64,000 nt of DNA from Nymphaea colorata (GCF_008831285.2 NC_045138.2:2203143-2267142); one strand, 5' to 3'. Shown: positions 23,376 through 35,176, counted from the stretch's first letter. Program-made: numbers and translations. Notes: a model not told the origin generated them from the letters alone.

Positions 23376-25181
23376 AACACTACTGATATTTTCTTTGACT
23401 CACGGTAAAAGTAAGAAATTGAAGGCAACTGGATGCCAACGTAGCACCACTAGAGGAAATGTCTCAGGGCATTCCAAGGACTCACATGTGGAGACATCTC
23501 TTTGTAGAAAGACACACCTTTTAAATGTCTCAAAAAGTAGCCAAAATCAAGTTACTTGTGTCTCTTCATCAGTAATGTGCCATTAGGCTGACACTAATAT
23601 GGTTCATAGTATTGGGTGCCTAAAAAAAATGTTGTTCCAAAAAATATAACTTATATGCAAAAAAAAAACATCCTCTTTATTTTATTTTGTTATTATTTTG
23701 AAAAGTAAACATACAGATATATGTAACTTGGTTTAAAATTATTTGGAAAACAAACAATAAATAATTCGCTTGTCAAACACAATCGTCCACCAGTAGGTTT
23801 GACTTGGCTAGCTTGGTACAGATTGTGAGAGAAGGTTCGTCTATTTGAATAGATTTAGTGATCATTCAATTAACTTGTACAACAAAAATAATATTATTAT
23901 TTTCTAATAGACAAACCATATTAAAAATTAAAATCAATAATAAATATATAAGATAAATTGTGTGTATCCCGTTGACGCTCTTTGCATCGATTATTTATCA
24001 AATTTGGCAGCAACCCGATCTAATTACGACCAATAATATTCAGGTTCATTTAAACAGCATTGGCAGCTGAAATAAAACATTTGGCAAAATTTTGATCAAA
24101 CAACTTCTTTATAATTGTTTTCAAGACTACTGCTAAGAAGAAAGTGTTCATATTGAGAAAATGAATCTAAAGCCTACCTACCACATGTAGGATTTACCTT
24201 TTGCTTTTGGTTGTCTATTCAGCCTACCTTGTCTCCTACTTTTGGCCTAAGTCACATGGGTACTTCAGTAAGCCCACGTACCCATGTTGCCGTACCATGT
24301 ACCCAAAGTTGGAACTTGGACACATTTGAAAACCTTTTAAATCTAAACTGCTTAATTTTACTTTGATTTAATTTTTTTTCACATTATATTGTTCATTAAC
24401 ATATAATGTTTTTATTTACATCACCTGCTTACTAAAATGTTGCTTTTATTTTCATTTTTTTGTATCATTTTGCACATAAACATAAATATATCATGTGTAT
24501 CCCCATACCCACATCTTTTAAAGTTATCATGTCCATATCTCCGTACCCATATCCAAACAGGACTGGTACCCATGTGACTTAGCTTTTGGCCTGTTGGAAC
24601 TGAAACTGTATCTGCTCAGCTGCACCCATTCTTTACAAAAGTTAATTAAATAACAACTAGAAATATATAAAAACATTGTACCATAAGATTAAATGTAAAA
24701 CAATCTCCTCAAGGGCATACTTGGAAATAAGAAGTTTGAAGTTCTAAATAATTTTTAAGTTGGCTGAAGCTTTGTTCAATATACTAAAGTTCAAATATTG
24801 CTTCTTGTGAAAATACGTTGTTCCCATTCAACCATAAATTTTCAAATTCAATTGTAAGAATCTTACTGTAACTCTACAACACATTTTCTTCAACAATCAT
24901 ATATGTCAAACTGAATTTAAACAAAAATCAATTAGGAAAATGAGATGAACACAACAGTTGACATATGCAAATGACCCACACTACATCCTCGAAAGAGATT
25001 GACTTACAATAATTGCCAGTGCTGCAACCCCAGTCATGCTGTTACTTGAAATGCAAAAGGCATATCGTGCAATTGAGAGGAAAAAGAAAGCAAAATAACA
25101 TGGCAACATTCATGAGAATATAAATGCAGTCAGCACAAATCACAAGACAATATGTTTAGATACCCTATCGAAGACTGATAT

Positions 25182-25539
25182 CATAGTCACAAAAAGTGCT
25201 TTTTTTCAAAAAAAAAACATGATAAATTAAATTACTGTTTAAAACTAAAAAAGCACATTTTTTGAAAAAAACATGTTTTTTCACTTTTTTCATTTCCTTC
25301 ATTTCTTTCATTTTTTAATTCCCAACAGTTGTTTTCTCATTTTCTATTTTTGATTTGTTGCAGATCTACCTATCTTTTGTTTTTTGCGTTATTAGTTTCT
25401 CACTTATTTTATTTTTTCTAATTTTTATTTTTTAAATTTTTAAAAAATTAAGTATTTTTATCATTTTTTTCAAGCTCATCATATTATACTCGAGAAAAAC
25501 CTCGCTGTTTGGAACTCCAAAATGTTATATGTGACTATG
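25182..25539. mobile_element. AT-rich hAT-type MITE, B1 copy, 358 bp
   Basis: The ends are exact inverted repeats, CATAGTCACA and TGTGACTATG. The flanks are ACTGATAT and ATTGATAT (7 of 8 match), giving an 8-bp target duplication. The interior is homopolymeric A on the left and T on the right. Copies at the same site in B2 and B3 have exact ATTGATAT duplications. A1 and A3 have an empty site (near 13670 and 52315). Confidence 0.88.
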
Positions 25540-26219
25540 ATTGATATATACAATCTGTTGATTCTCTTGATCTTCAACACCAAGTCTCTGCAAAGTATAC
25601 CTTCCAAAGTATAAGCAAGATAACAAAACAATCCTCATAACACCAAAAAAATGAAATACATGAGAGAGAGAGAGAGAGATCCATCATTTTAAGAGTGAAA
25701 GATTAGAAAATGCAGAGAAGAATGCACATGTACGTACAAAAAAATTAATCCAAGGGATACAACTCTCTTAGACTTATATCTAGGTTTGTTCTTGTTAAAG
25801 AACGTCAACTTCATTTGATGCAAAATGGGGAATCCTTGCTCCGTGGGACAAAGAGCACAAGTGGTTCTTGCAAAACAAGAAGCATTCTGGGTGCCAGAAT
25901 CAGCTACTAATGATTTCAAATAACAAAACAAGCATTCAATTGGCAGTGCCTCAGAGTATTTGAGTTTTATTGTTTTCCTTAAGCATTGCAATGTTTTATA
26001 AGGAAATTGAGGAGGGACATATAGCTATATATATATATATATATACACATGATATCAACATACAAACTTATGGTGCATTCCTAAAGGCTTCTTTAGAAAC
26101 TTTTTGTTTGTCACAGGTGGCTCTCTTAAAAACACTTGATATATCGGTGTGTGTTTCTAACATATTAAGAAATAAAATGTTAAGAGTTTCAAATAAGAGT
26201 AGACATTCAACTAGGTACC

Positions 26220-26374
26220 TGATGGGTATAAAGTTGATGGTCAGGCCAGACCTGATAACTAAATGGGCCAGACTTGGGCTGCCGCCAAATGCTTTGAGCC
26301 AGCCTGAACCCGACTTTGTCGAGCCTTGGGCCATGTCAGCCAGGCCTGATGCCAGGCCTTACCCCCATCCCTCC
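26220..26374. mobile_element. Short hAT-type element related to the GC-rich family, 155 bp
   Basis: The flanks TAGGTACC and TAGGTACT agree at 7 of 8 bases. The ends pair TGATGGGTATAA with the complement of TTACCCCCATCCC. The interior has GGCCAGAC and CCAGCCTGAACCC words typical of the GC-rich family at 6537-7287. The B3 copy spans about 58320-58475; B2 has only the left end near 44657. Confidence 0.65.
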
Positions 26375-27562
26375 TAGGTACTAGGCATGCTGTCAGTGCA
26401 TCGGGGTGATGCTCCACTATATTTCAACTTACATATCAAGCCCGCCCAACCCTTACCCTTCCTTCCTTCCTTTCTTTTGGCAGTATAGGGAGTGTTGATC
26501 CTACGAATAGAAGCTAGCTGCCTACTGGCCCCCACCTAGTCTGTTGTGCCAATCCCTTAAGGATTCATGTAATACTAATTCATTTTTTTTCCAAAATAAT
26601 GCACATTTTTTAGAATCATTAATTTGTGTTAACCTTGACAATATGAAGAAGATATTTCAATCTCACCAGTACTTTTGTTGGAACAATAAAAAAAATATTT
26701 CACTGTAATTGTCTGCTTCAATTGTGGTATATATCACATGCAGGTTGGAAGTCAAGTAAATAGTTTGAATTCAGCAGGAATGCATTCATTTTCTTTACTA
26801 AAGGTCCCATACCCAAATCCTAACATGGATTTATTGGATTTGGATGTCTGTGGCAATTGGATATGTATTGCATTTGGCAAGAAAAAATGTTGATCTGATG
26901 TATCTTTTTATCAATTCCCACTAATTGATTTCGGATTTAAAATCCAATTATGTGAAATTGGATTGTATCTGAATCATTGACATCCTACCTCAGACCGCCA
27001 AAACTGGCACATGAAGGTTTCCATGGTAAGTACAATCCATTTAGAGGAAAATAGAGTAGTTTATGCATTAGGGATGGATTCTTTGGAAATCAACGTTATT
27101 TGAACCTGCCGGAATCGGGCCGATTTGAGCCGAATCAGTGGCAAATTTATTTGTTTGATTGAATGACTGATCCTCTCTTATTATGTTTTGAATATTTTAA
27201 TATATTTTTGGATTAAATCTCAATCTTTTATTAAAAAAAGATTTGAGGAACTTAATTGGCCGATTCTATTCAAGGCACTGGTACCCGATCCATGATCTGA
27301 TCCAATTCAGCCTCTATCTTAAAATAGGTCCATTCAGATAATTGGGTACCAATATATAGGATCCAAATACCATATATATAAGAACACAGTCCATTTGTGA
27401 GCAAATATTCACACCGCGATGCGGATGGGGCCCATATACTGGATCACAGACTACTGCAGCGACCCAATCATGACATCCTTTATTTTGAAATTTAATGAAA
27501 GATAAGAAAAAATATAGCAGCAGAAACCAAGATATGTGTGAATTTAATTAAACATCATTTAT

Positions 27563-27775
27563 TTCCTAAAAAACATAGCTTATACATGGAAGTAAATAGA
27601 AAAAATAATTTCTCCAAATAGGATAAATAGCAGCACTGAGGTATCGAAAACCACAGTGAATTGGAAAGGTCTGATGAGAAAGAAATGAAGTAGAAGACGA
27701 TGCCGAGGAAGCTGGTCGCCCTTTAAGTGTACGATTTTAAGCAATTAAGTTCTTCTAATAAGTCTTTCATAGAGC
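27563..27775 (+). pseudogene. Decayed promoter and signal-peptide exon, copy 3
   Basis: The AGGATAAATAGCAGCAC core, the leader and an ATG at 27700 are present. The frame reads MPRKLVAL then a stop (TAA), so the signal peptide is lost. The sequence continues in alignment with copies 1 and 6 to the TAAGCAATTAAG region, where the intact gene has its splice donor. Confidence 0.78.
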
Positions 27776-28510
27776 AGGTTTGAATATGAATAACAAAAGC
27801 CCGTAGCCAACCCAACCTTTTTGTCACCATCATCTTTCATTCAGTTGCTACAAGGCGGGAATCTGACCACCTCTTTTTTAGAAAAAAGCTGAAACACAAT
27901 CTGTGGTTAGCTAGACAGCTGATTCACACCCTACAAACTAAGCAAATAGCTTCCTGCACCCTCTGCCATTGCATATATATATATATATATATATATGTCT
28001 CCATTCTATTCATTTCGTCTTGTTCAGACATTTCCTCTGGTAATACGTGGGCAATGTATTTAAACAAAAAAAGCTTAGTCCTTTTTGTGTTGCATGATAT
28101 ACTATCAAAACCACTTGGTATGCCTTTTTTATGAAATATTTTTTCTTTATTGGTGTCAACTCTTTATGCTGTAAAAAAGCCGATACTAGCGTATAAGTTA
28201 AAACATGATAAGAGTATCACCTTGAGGTACCAAAAGTAGCTGGACCCTAGGAGCATGGGGGCAGACATTAGCCTTCACTTTGGTGATGGGAATAGCCTCT
28301 TGTTCTCCCCACAGGTGCCTTTTGCAAATAAATCAAGAAACTAAATACCGCATGTAATCAATATTGTTAGTCGGCATTGCTACCAATATTAATAAGAAAG
28401 TAGAACTTCATAGCTTGTTTTATGAGGTGGTTCCACCCTTGTAGTGCCTGACGGCAGTTTCTAGTCTGGAGCAGCGCAGCCCATACTGACTAGTCTGTGT
28501 ATGTTGAGAG

Positions 28511-29065
28511 AGGTGGAGGTCTTCTGGCTATTTACTGTCCAGCGGGAGCAAACTCTTCACTTATCCATCTACTGGGTAGGAAACTACCATAATTTCTTCC
28601 ATCGTAGAGAAAGAGGGAGGAGGAGAGAGAAACAAACACATCTTTGTCTTGTCAATCTACCATCTAAAGTGAGCAAATTCTTCACTTATCAGAGCAACCG
28701 AAAGACCAGTTTGATAATGCGGTCTACAGAAGCAGATGCTATCAGATTACAACAACCACCAACATGGTGGTTGTTCTAATTTCATAAGATCTGCTTCTCT
28801 TGGCCACACTGTAGAGCTGGTCTTTTGGTTCTTTTGAGTTGTTCCTCTATGAAATTAACCAAACGTCAGTCCATGCCCGCCCACTCCTTCCTGTTGGTAG
28901 GCGAAGGAAAAATTTTCTCTCTAGATGATAGTAGATTGGCAAGACAGGGGCTCTCCTATATAGTAGAAGAAAATTATGCCTCTTAATTTCCTATGTAGTA
29001 GGTAGATAAGTGAAGAGTTTTCTCCGGCTGGGCAGTAGTAAAAGAGGCACAAGACCTCTGCCCCT
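28511..29065. repeat. A-type foldback, unit A2
   Basis: The centre is near 28762 (CCACCAACATGGTGG). The outer ends pair GGAGGTCTTCTGG with the complement region CACAAGACCTCTGCC. Flanking it on the left (28405-28490) is a DUF630 remnant on the minus strand. Confidence 0.8.
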
Positions 29066-29509
29066 CTCTCTCTGTCACTACATACAGAGGGGTGAAACCA
29101 GAAATTTCCTCCTGTAGTATGTGGGCAATTGTCTGCCTTCATTTTTCTTATCTTCATAATGAGTCAGAGAAAATGACTTCATTGCTTGGATTGCTTGATA
29201 GACTATGAAAACTACTTGGTATGTTTTTCTATTAAAACTTTTTATTTTAGTGAAGTCAATTATCTGTTATGTTAAGAAACATTGATATACAAGTTAAAGC
29301 ATAACATAACTATTACTTCGAGAACGAGAAGCAGCTAGACCCTGGGGGATGGCTGAAGACTTCAGCCTTTACTAAGGCGGACCGAACAGCTTCTTGCTCA
29401 TCCAATGGGTGCCCTTTGAGAATAAACCAATGTTAGTCAGCATTGCTAGAACCCCAAAAAACCTCTAGCAATAATAAGAAACAAATGGGCCTAAACAAAA
29501 CAGTGGAAG

Positions 29510-29627
29510 GTGATGGAGGTAGTCGGAGTGAGATGCCGCAAAAAGGTGGCAGGACTTCATCGCTTGTTTCATGTAGTGCCTGACGGTGCTCACGCTCTAG
29601 TCTAGAGCAGCACTCCCCATGCTGACT
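29510..29627 (-). pseudogene. DUF630 N-terminal fragment, left (minus) arm, A2
   Basis: The minus strand has the initiator region ATGGGG, CTAGAG and then ACACGAAACAAGCGATGAAG-type sequence, with about 20 bp deleted in the middle compared with A3 and A4. It is non-functional. Confidence 0.6.
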
Positions 29628-29838
29628 GGGGTGTGTATATGTTCAGGGAGGTGAAGGTCTTCTGCGTATTTACTATGCACCGTATGGGATCCATTCATTT
29701 CACTTATCCATCTGTTGGGTAGGAGAAATCATGGCTTTTAATTGCCTAGCTGGTACATAGATCAGTGAAGACTTTTCTTCCATTGGATAGTAAATAGCCA
29801 CGAGACTTCTGCATCTTTCTCTATCACTAGATACCAGC

Positions 29839-29965
29839 ATGGGCCGCACTACCTCCAGAATAGAGGGCGATGACACCACCAGAGCGGTGCCGCCTCATGA
29901 AACATGCAGTGAAGTCCCACCATCTTTTTGCAGCTGCTCACTATGACTGCCTCCATCAACTCTAT
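29839..29965 (+). pseudogene. DUF630 N-terminal fragment, right (plus) arm, A2
   Basis: The fragment reads MGRTTSRIEGDDTTR, then in a second frame HHLFAAAHYDCLHQLY. The conserved second Cys of the MGC start is Arg here. The two halves of the DUF630 domain are therefore split by a frameshift, as in the other A units. Confidence 0.65.
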
Positions 29966-31437
29966 CAAGGCAAAAATTTCAAGCTTATATAGGCCCTTGA
30001 GAAGGGGAATCATAGGCACACCATCCACAAGCCTGGCCTGCCTTTCCGTTCCATAGAGGCTGTCAAAATGTTTTCTTGATTTTCTTTCACCATTGTTACA
30101 AGTTTTCATTGTGATAACACACAATTTTTAATTTCTCGATTGATTCCCAAGAGGCAAACATTAGACATTGTTGGGGATCATGAAATGCAAAGGAAATGGG
30201 AATTGTATGCATTGTAAAATTCTCCTTACATGAAAATTAGGGAAACATTTTCATGAAAAAGACAAACCAAGTGGTTTTCATATTGTTATCATGCAAACAC
30301 AAACATTACTAGAGATATTTTTCTTGACTCATTGTACTGAATGTAGGAAAGCGAAGGCAAATGGACACCAACATAGCACCAGAGGAAATGTCCGAACAAG
30401 AGAGGGCTTTCCAAGGATTTACATGTGTAGCCAAAATCTGGTTAATTAAGCATACGCAACTTAGCTACTCTCTTTACAGTAAGACACAACTTTTAAATGT
30501 CTAAAAAATAACCAAAATCCGGTTAATTACTTTGAAAAAAATCATTCAATTTTTTTCCATTGCATCTGACGCTAATATGGTTATGTTATTAAAAGAACTT
30601 GTTTTCAAAAGCAATGTCTTTCTTTTTCATTTGTCATTACATTGAAAAGTAAGGATACGCAACGTAGCTACTCCACTGCACCCCATTGTTTGCAAAATTA
30701 ATTAACTAATAACTAGAAATATTTAAACATATTATACCGTGAGATAAATGTAAAAAGTTCTTGTGAAGGGTTTATTTGGAAATAAATAATTCTTTCTCAA
30801 TTTCAATGGAAGGGGAAACCCAGCCCCATGCATCGGAACTTCTAATAATGGAACTTGGTTCAATAAAAAGTTCAAATATTGCTTCTCGTGAAAATAAGTT
30901 GTTCATGTTTAACGTTTTAGGGTTTAAATTTAAAAACACTGAACCAGTTTCATGTAATATCAATTAATTTTTCAAAATATACAATTACTTTCCCTAATGT
31001 TTTCCATTGTTCATGGATTAATGTCTGGTAACCTTGCCCTCATAAAAAACACATTCTAATCACATACGTATATATGCAGGACCATGCTCAACTTATGTTT
31101 CAAAAACTAAAAGGTACTCATATTTGAAACAATTTCACTGTAATTGTACGCTTCAAGTATGGTATATATCAAGCAAATGTAGGAACTCAAGTGACGTTTG
31201 AATCCAAATGGAGAACGTTGATGTTATGTGCTTACAATTTACTTGCGGTAACCAAATCTTTACATGTAAGTAATGGATTCGAGGTCGATGAAAATTGCAT
31301 CTCTAAAATCGGATTTGGTAAGAAAAAAATGATGATCTGATTTACCTTTTTCTATCAAATCCTGAATAATTGAATAAGGATTTGAAATCCAGTATATATG
31401 ACTGGATAGCATCTGAGTTACTGACATCCTACATGCC

Positions 31438-31626
31438 CAGGGGTGGAGCCATTGGGCTCACTTGGGCCTCGGCCCCATCTCAATTTAAAAAAAAAAAATT
31501 ATATGTAAATTTTAGAAAATTTTACTTGTTTTATGTAAAAATTTTGAAAAATTATATTTTGACCCTAGTCAAAATTTAGAAACTTTAATTCGGCCTCCTC
31601 ATGAAAAATCTCTAGCTTTGCCCCTA
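31438..31626 (+). mobile_element. GGGGYGGAGCC-type MITE, A2 copy, 189 bp
   Basis: It starts CAGGGGTGGAGCC and ends TAGCTTTGCCCCTA. The flanks TACATGCC and TGCATGCA agree at 6 of 8 bases. It is in the same position as the A1 element at 15114. Confidence 0.72.
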
Positions 31627-31796
31627 TGCATGCATGATCAGACCACCAGAACAAACAGGCACATGAAGTTTTCCATAGTGAGTACCTTGACATATTAGCA
31701 CTTGATTGTGAATCTATAAAGTGGAAAACTTAGTAGTTGATAATATCAAATCATAGAGTATGCATTTGGGATGTTATGCATATTATTTGAACCAGC

Positions 31797-31925
31797 ATGA
31801 GGAGGGCCAAATTAAAGTATATAAATTTTGACTAAGGTCGAAATATCATTTTTCAAAGTTTTTATATAAAACAATTGAAATTTTTAAAAAATTTACTGGT
31901 AAATTTAAGAAAAAAATTGTTCAGT
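31797..31925 (-). mobile_element. Degraded inverted GGGGYGGAGCC-type MITE, A2
   Basis: The GGGCCAAATTAAAGT to TTGAAATTTTT core matches 15490-15600. Both terminal repeats are eroded. Confidence 0.55.
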
Positions 31926-32519
31926 CGGGACAATTTGAGCCAAGTCAGTGGTAAATTTATTGCTTTATTCATTGGTTGATTCTCACTTATCATGTTTTGA
32001 TATTTTTTTTTAATTTTTATTTAATTTAATTCAGATCTTTTGTGTTTCAGAAAAAAAAAAATTGAATCACTTAATTGGCCTACTATGTTCAAAAACGCAT
32101 CTTTGATATTGTTATAAAAGGCACGCGTAGATATGCTTAGAAAGTTGGGATGTGATCTTATTGTGATCAGTGCCATGGGCGCCTTTATAAGGCAGTGGTA
32201 CCCCATTCGTGATCTGATCCAAGTCAGCCTCTATATTAAACTAGGTCCAATCAGATAACTGGATCGGACCAATATATAGGATCCAGTACCATATGCACAA
32301 GAACCGGGTCCTTTTGTGAGAAAAAAATATTCATGGCGCCATACTGATGGGGTCCACGCAGAAGAAGATATATTGCTGGCCTGAACTGGACTGGATCATG
32401 GACTGCTACTCCGACCCGATGACACAACCTTTACTTTGAAATTAATAAAAATTAAGAAAAAAAATATAGTAGCAGAAATCATGATAGGTGTGAACTTAAT
32501 TTAATATCATTTATTTCCT

Positions 32520-32640
32520 AAAAAACATAGCTTGTACATGGAAGTAAATAAAAGAAATAATTTCTCCAAATAAGATAAATAGCAGCACTGAGGTAGAAAA
32601 AACCAGAGTGAATTAGAAAGGTGTGCCAAGAGAAGAAAAG
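32520..32640 (+). pseudogene. Decayed promoter, copy 4a (no ATG)
   Basis: The TATA-like core AAGATAAATAGCAGCAC and part of the leader remain. The purine leader runs straight into start-block sequence (AAACCCATCTTTGAC) before any initiator. Confidence 0.7.
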
Positions 32641-33100
32641 AAGAAGAAACCCATCTTTGACATTGTTAATTAATTTTGGGACCATGACAAATTTTGCAAT
32701 TTTGTTACAAAAAGCAGGCATAGATATTCTTAGAAAGTTGGGATATGACCTTGTTGTGATCAGTGCCATGGGCACCTTTATAAGGCAGTGGTACCCGATT
32801 CGTGATCTGATCCAATTCATCCTCTATATTAAACTAGGTCCAATCAGATTACTGGATCGGACCAATATATACGATCCAGTACCATATGAACAAGAACAGG
32901 GTCCTTTTGTGAGCAAAAATACTCATGGCGCCATACTGATGGGGTCCACGCAACTGGACTGAACTGGACTGGAGCATGGACTGCTACTCTGACCCGATGA
33001 CACAACCTTTACTTTGAAATTAATAAAAATTAAGAAAAAAATATAGTAGCAGAAATCATGATAGCTGTGAACTTAATTAAATATCATTTATTTCCTAAAA

Positions 33101-33250
33101 AACATAGCTTATACATGGAAGTAAATAAAAGAAATAATTTCTCCAAATAAAATATAAATAGCAGCACTGAGGTAGAAAAAAACACAGTGAATTAGAAAGG
33201 TCTCCTGAGAAAAGAAAATAATAATAAGAAGAAGACGGTGGGGAAGAAGG
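33101..33250 (+). pseudogene. Decayed promoter and exon 1, copy 4b
   Basis: The TATA-like core is altered to AAAATATAAATAG. The initiator is GTG (33238), followed by GGGAAGAAGGTAAATGACTAG, so no signal peptide can be made. Confidence 0.7.
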
Positions 33251-33409
33251 TAAATGACTAGTGTGTTTGCATGCAATTGCATGATATACTATTGAAACCA
33301 CTTGGTATGTATTTTTATAAAAACATTTTTTTTAGTGGCTTAAATTTTCCGTGCTACGAAAAGAAGACATCGATATGCAGCACTGAAGCATAACAAAAAC
33401 ATCACGTGG

Positions 33410-33600
33410 AAAGGGTTCTTGCCAAGAACTTCATAGGTGCAGTAAAACATCTCAATGTTCTTATCCATCCTGCCTGTCCTGATCAGGGCAGGATCCAGCT
33501 TCTCAATGTGGTTGGTGGTGAAGATTATTAGCCTTTCCTCTCCGCATGAAGACCACAACCCATCGATGAAGTTGAGCAGCCCCGATAGTTGCTCACTGTC
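33410..33600 (-). pseudogene. AAA-ATPase (BCS1/AATP1-like) core fragment, arm 1
   Basis: The minus strand encodes LSGLLNFIDGLWSSCGEER, then IIFTTNHIEKLDPALI and RTGRMDKNIEM. This is the second half of the AAA module of plant BCS1-type ATPases: sensor 1 region (TTNH) and arginine-finger region (GRMD). Walker A is absent. The 125-codon open frame also reads antisense C-terminal sequence, an artefact of the inversion. Confidence 0.85.
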
Positions 33601-33881
33601 CTTGCCAAGAACTTCTTGAATTTGGAGGACCACCCTCTGTTTGATGAAGTGAAGAAGCTCTTTCAGAACAAGAGGGTAGAGGTGACCCAGAAGATGTTGT
33701 AGAGAGATTGATGCCATGGACTAGACATGAGAAAGACAGCAGGACTCCCTGTCTAGAAAAAGTGATTGAATTCATGAAGAAGGCAAAAGAGGAAAAGATG
33801 AAGAAAGAGAAAGATAGTGATCCACAAGAATCCACAGTAGATGAAGATGGCCACACCGCTAGTAGTGAAGGGAGTGATTAG
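33601..33881 (+). pseudogene. AAA-ATPase C-terminal fragment, arm 1
   Basis: The plus strand reads LAKNFLNLEDHPLFDEVKKL, a form of VEVTPEDVAERLMP with a one-base loss, then EFMKKAKEEKMKKEKD and an acidic tail ending at TAG (33881). This is the usual tail of BCS1-type plant AAA-ATPases. It faces away from the core fragment at 33410-33600. Confidence 0.8.
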
Positions 33882-34273
33882 TCTTTCAGTCTTATGCTCT
33901 TGTATGTTTTTTGATAATTTTAGAAGAGATCTGATGAAGACCCAAAATGGTACATTTTGCAAATAAACTCCTCCCCCTCCCGCCCCTTAATAAAGGATTA
34001 AAACCTGACGGATAGTTGGCAAACCTGACGGATATGCAACAAAGTGTTAGATTGCTGGCAGTCTCGCAGCCACTGTTCGAACCTTTGAATAATTTAAAGC
34101 ATAGTTGGCAAACCTGGTGATACAACTAGGGAATCGGGATGGTTTACTTATTGGATCCCGGGTTAGGCCCCAAAGGGGGGAGGGGAGTTTATTTGCAAAA
34201 TACACCATTTTGGGTATTCATCAGATCTCTTCTAAAATTATCAAAAAACATACAAGAGCATAAGACTGAAAGA

Positions 34274-34541
34274 CTAATCACTTCCTTCACTGCTAGCAGT
34301 GACGCCATCATCATCTACTGTGGATCACCATCTTTCTCTTTCTTCATCTTTTCCTCTTTTGCCTTCTTCATGAATTCGATCACTTTCAATAGACAGGGAG
34401 TCCTGCTGTCCTTCTCACGTCTGGTCCTTGGCTTCAATCTCTGCTACATCTGCTGGGGTCACCTCTAACCTCTCCTTCTCAAAGAGCTTCTTTACTTCAT
34501 CAAACAGAGGGTGGTCCTCCAAATTCAAGAAGTTCTTGGCA
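34274..34541 (-). pseudogene. AAA-ATPase C-terminal fragment, arm 2
   Basis: This is the inverted counterpart of 33601-33881, ending at the stop near 34274. It is degraded by substitutions and small indels. Confidence 0.75.
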
Positions 34542-34807
34542 AGAACAGTGAGCAACTATCGTGGCTGCTCAACTTCATCGATGGGTTGTGGTCTCCATGC
34601 GGAGAGGAAAGGCTAATAATCTTCACCACCAACCACATTGAGAAGCTGGATCCTGCCCTCATCAGGACATGCAGGATGGACGAGAACATTGAGATGTCTT
34701 ACTGCAACTATGAGGGGTTCACTGTTCTTGCCAAGAACTTCTTGAATTTGGAGGACCACCCCATTTGGTGAAGTAAAGAAGCTCTTTGAGAATGAGAGGG
34801 TAGAGGT

Positions 34808-35138
34808 TGTGAAAGACCCTCGTCCTGATCACACAGAACGTGCAGTTGGTTACATCAGCTCCACCAACAATGAACGTGCAGTTGGTTACATCAACTCCAC
34901 CAAATGTGGAACCATGTTAGCATGTAATCCATCTTCACGTAAAGAGGAAGTAACTGAAAGGGGAAACCTTATCGAGTCTGTTAAAACTGAAAAGGTCATC
35001 CCCATCCATTGTAAAGAAAAAGAATGTATAAAGGGAAAACAGGAACCACCATAGTTGTGAGGGTCCCTGCATCGTGGATGTAGCCTTAACAGGTGAACCA
35101 CGTTAAAAATCTCTGAATACTCTTTCATTCCTTTCATA
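34808..35138 (+). repeat. 5' LTR of the copia element, 331 bp
   Basis: The LTR starts TGTGAAAG and ends CTTTCATA, an imperfect 8-bp inverted repeat, so the end is TA rather than CA. The boundary is supported by the 5-bp target duplication and by the primer site beginning at the next base. A 36-bp near-tandem duplication (GAACGTGCAGTTGGTTACAT twice) lies near the start. It differs from the 3' LTR at two C/T sites. Confidence 0.93.
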
Positions 35139-35150
35139 TGGTATCAGAGC
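35139..35150 (+). promoter_or_regulatory. Primer-binding site of the copia element
   Basis: TGGTATCAGAGC, complementary to the 3' end of initiator tRNA-Met, directly abuts the LTR. Confidence 0.95.
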
Positions 35151-35176
35151 TGATGGTGCTCCATTACTAAACCAGC

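Larger units (their letters stand above)
17540..24640. repeat. Internal tandem duplication in B1, offset about 3.74 kb
   Basis: The segment from about 17560 to 21250 is repeated from 21305 to 24640. The two ATG remnants (17613 and 21351) and the two foldback centres (about 18740 and 22475) are both offset by about 3,735 bp. The second copy lacks about 380 bp that hold a partial MITE at 19165-19290 in the first copy, and has lost the promoter upstream of 21300. Confidence 0.85.
17036..27245. repeat. Array unit B1 (about 10.2 kb, with an internal 3.7-kb duplication)
   Basis: The order is: start block with GGCAGTGG (17210), decayed promoter and exon 1 (17483), B-type foldback (18470), minisatellite (19540), AT-rich spacer (20220-21290); then most of that again from 21300 to 24640; then the MITE block (24750-25680), a 155-bp hAT-type element (26220) and the end block (26750-27245). 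It aligns in order with B2 and B3. No gene is visible in the spacers; the short open frames are repeated in step with the unit and carry no recognisable domain. Confidence 0.75.
27246..32065. repeat. Array unit A2 (about 4.8 kb)
   Basis: A shorter A unit: start block (27250), decayed promoter and exon 1 (27563), (TA)n at 27974, A-type foldback (28511), DUF630 inverted pair (29510-29965), a single minisatellite monomer (30200), then AT-rich sequence to the end block with two MITEs (31438 and 31797). The stretch equivalent to A1 13.5-14.5 kb is missing. The open frames at 30772-30967 on both strands mirror each other and lack any domain. Confidence 0.75.
32066..33290. repeat. Local tandem duplication, about 600 bp, of start block and promoter
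   Basis: The start block GGCAGTGGTACCC occurs at about 32192 and 32789, and the promoter core AAGATAAATAGC at about 32571 and its altered form at about 33147, an offset of about 600 bp. The first copy ends before the ATG; the second keeps a GTG in place of ATG. Confidence 0.75.
33410..34745. repeat. Inverted duplication of an AAA-ATPase fragment (arms about 580 bp)
   Basis: Arm 1 (about 33410-33990) and arm 2 (about 34168-34745) are inverted copies around a 178-bp spacer. The inner edges pair TTTGCAAATAAACTCC with GGAGTTTATTTGCAAA. Each arm joins an AAA core fragment and an AAA C-terminal fragment head to head at a CTTGCCAAGAACTTC joint. The arms differ at scattered positions, so this is not a recent event. 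Confidence 0.85.

Noticed and set aside
33340-33717. 125-codon AAA-ATPase frame as a real gene
   Set aside because: It lacks Walker A and its N-terminal part is antisense C-terminal sequence created by the inversion.
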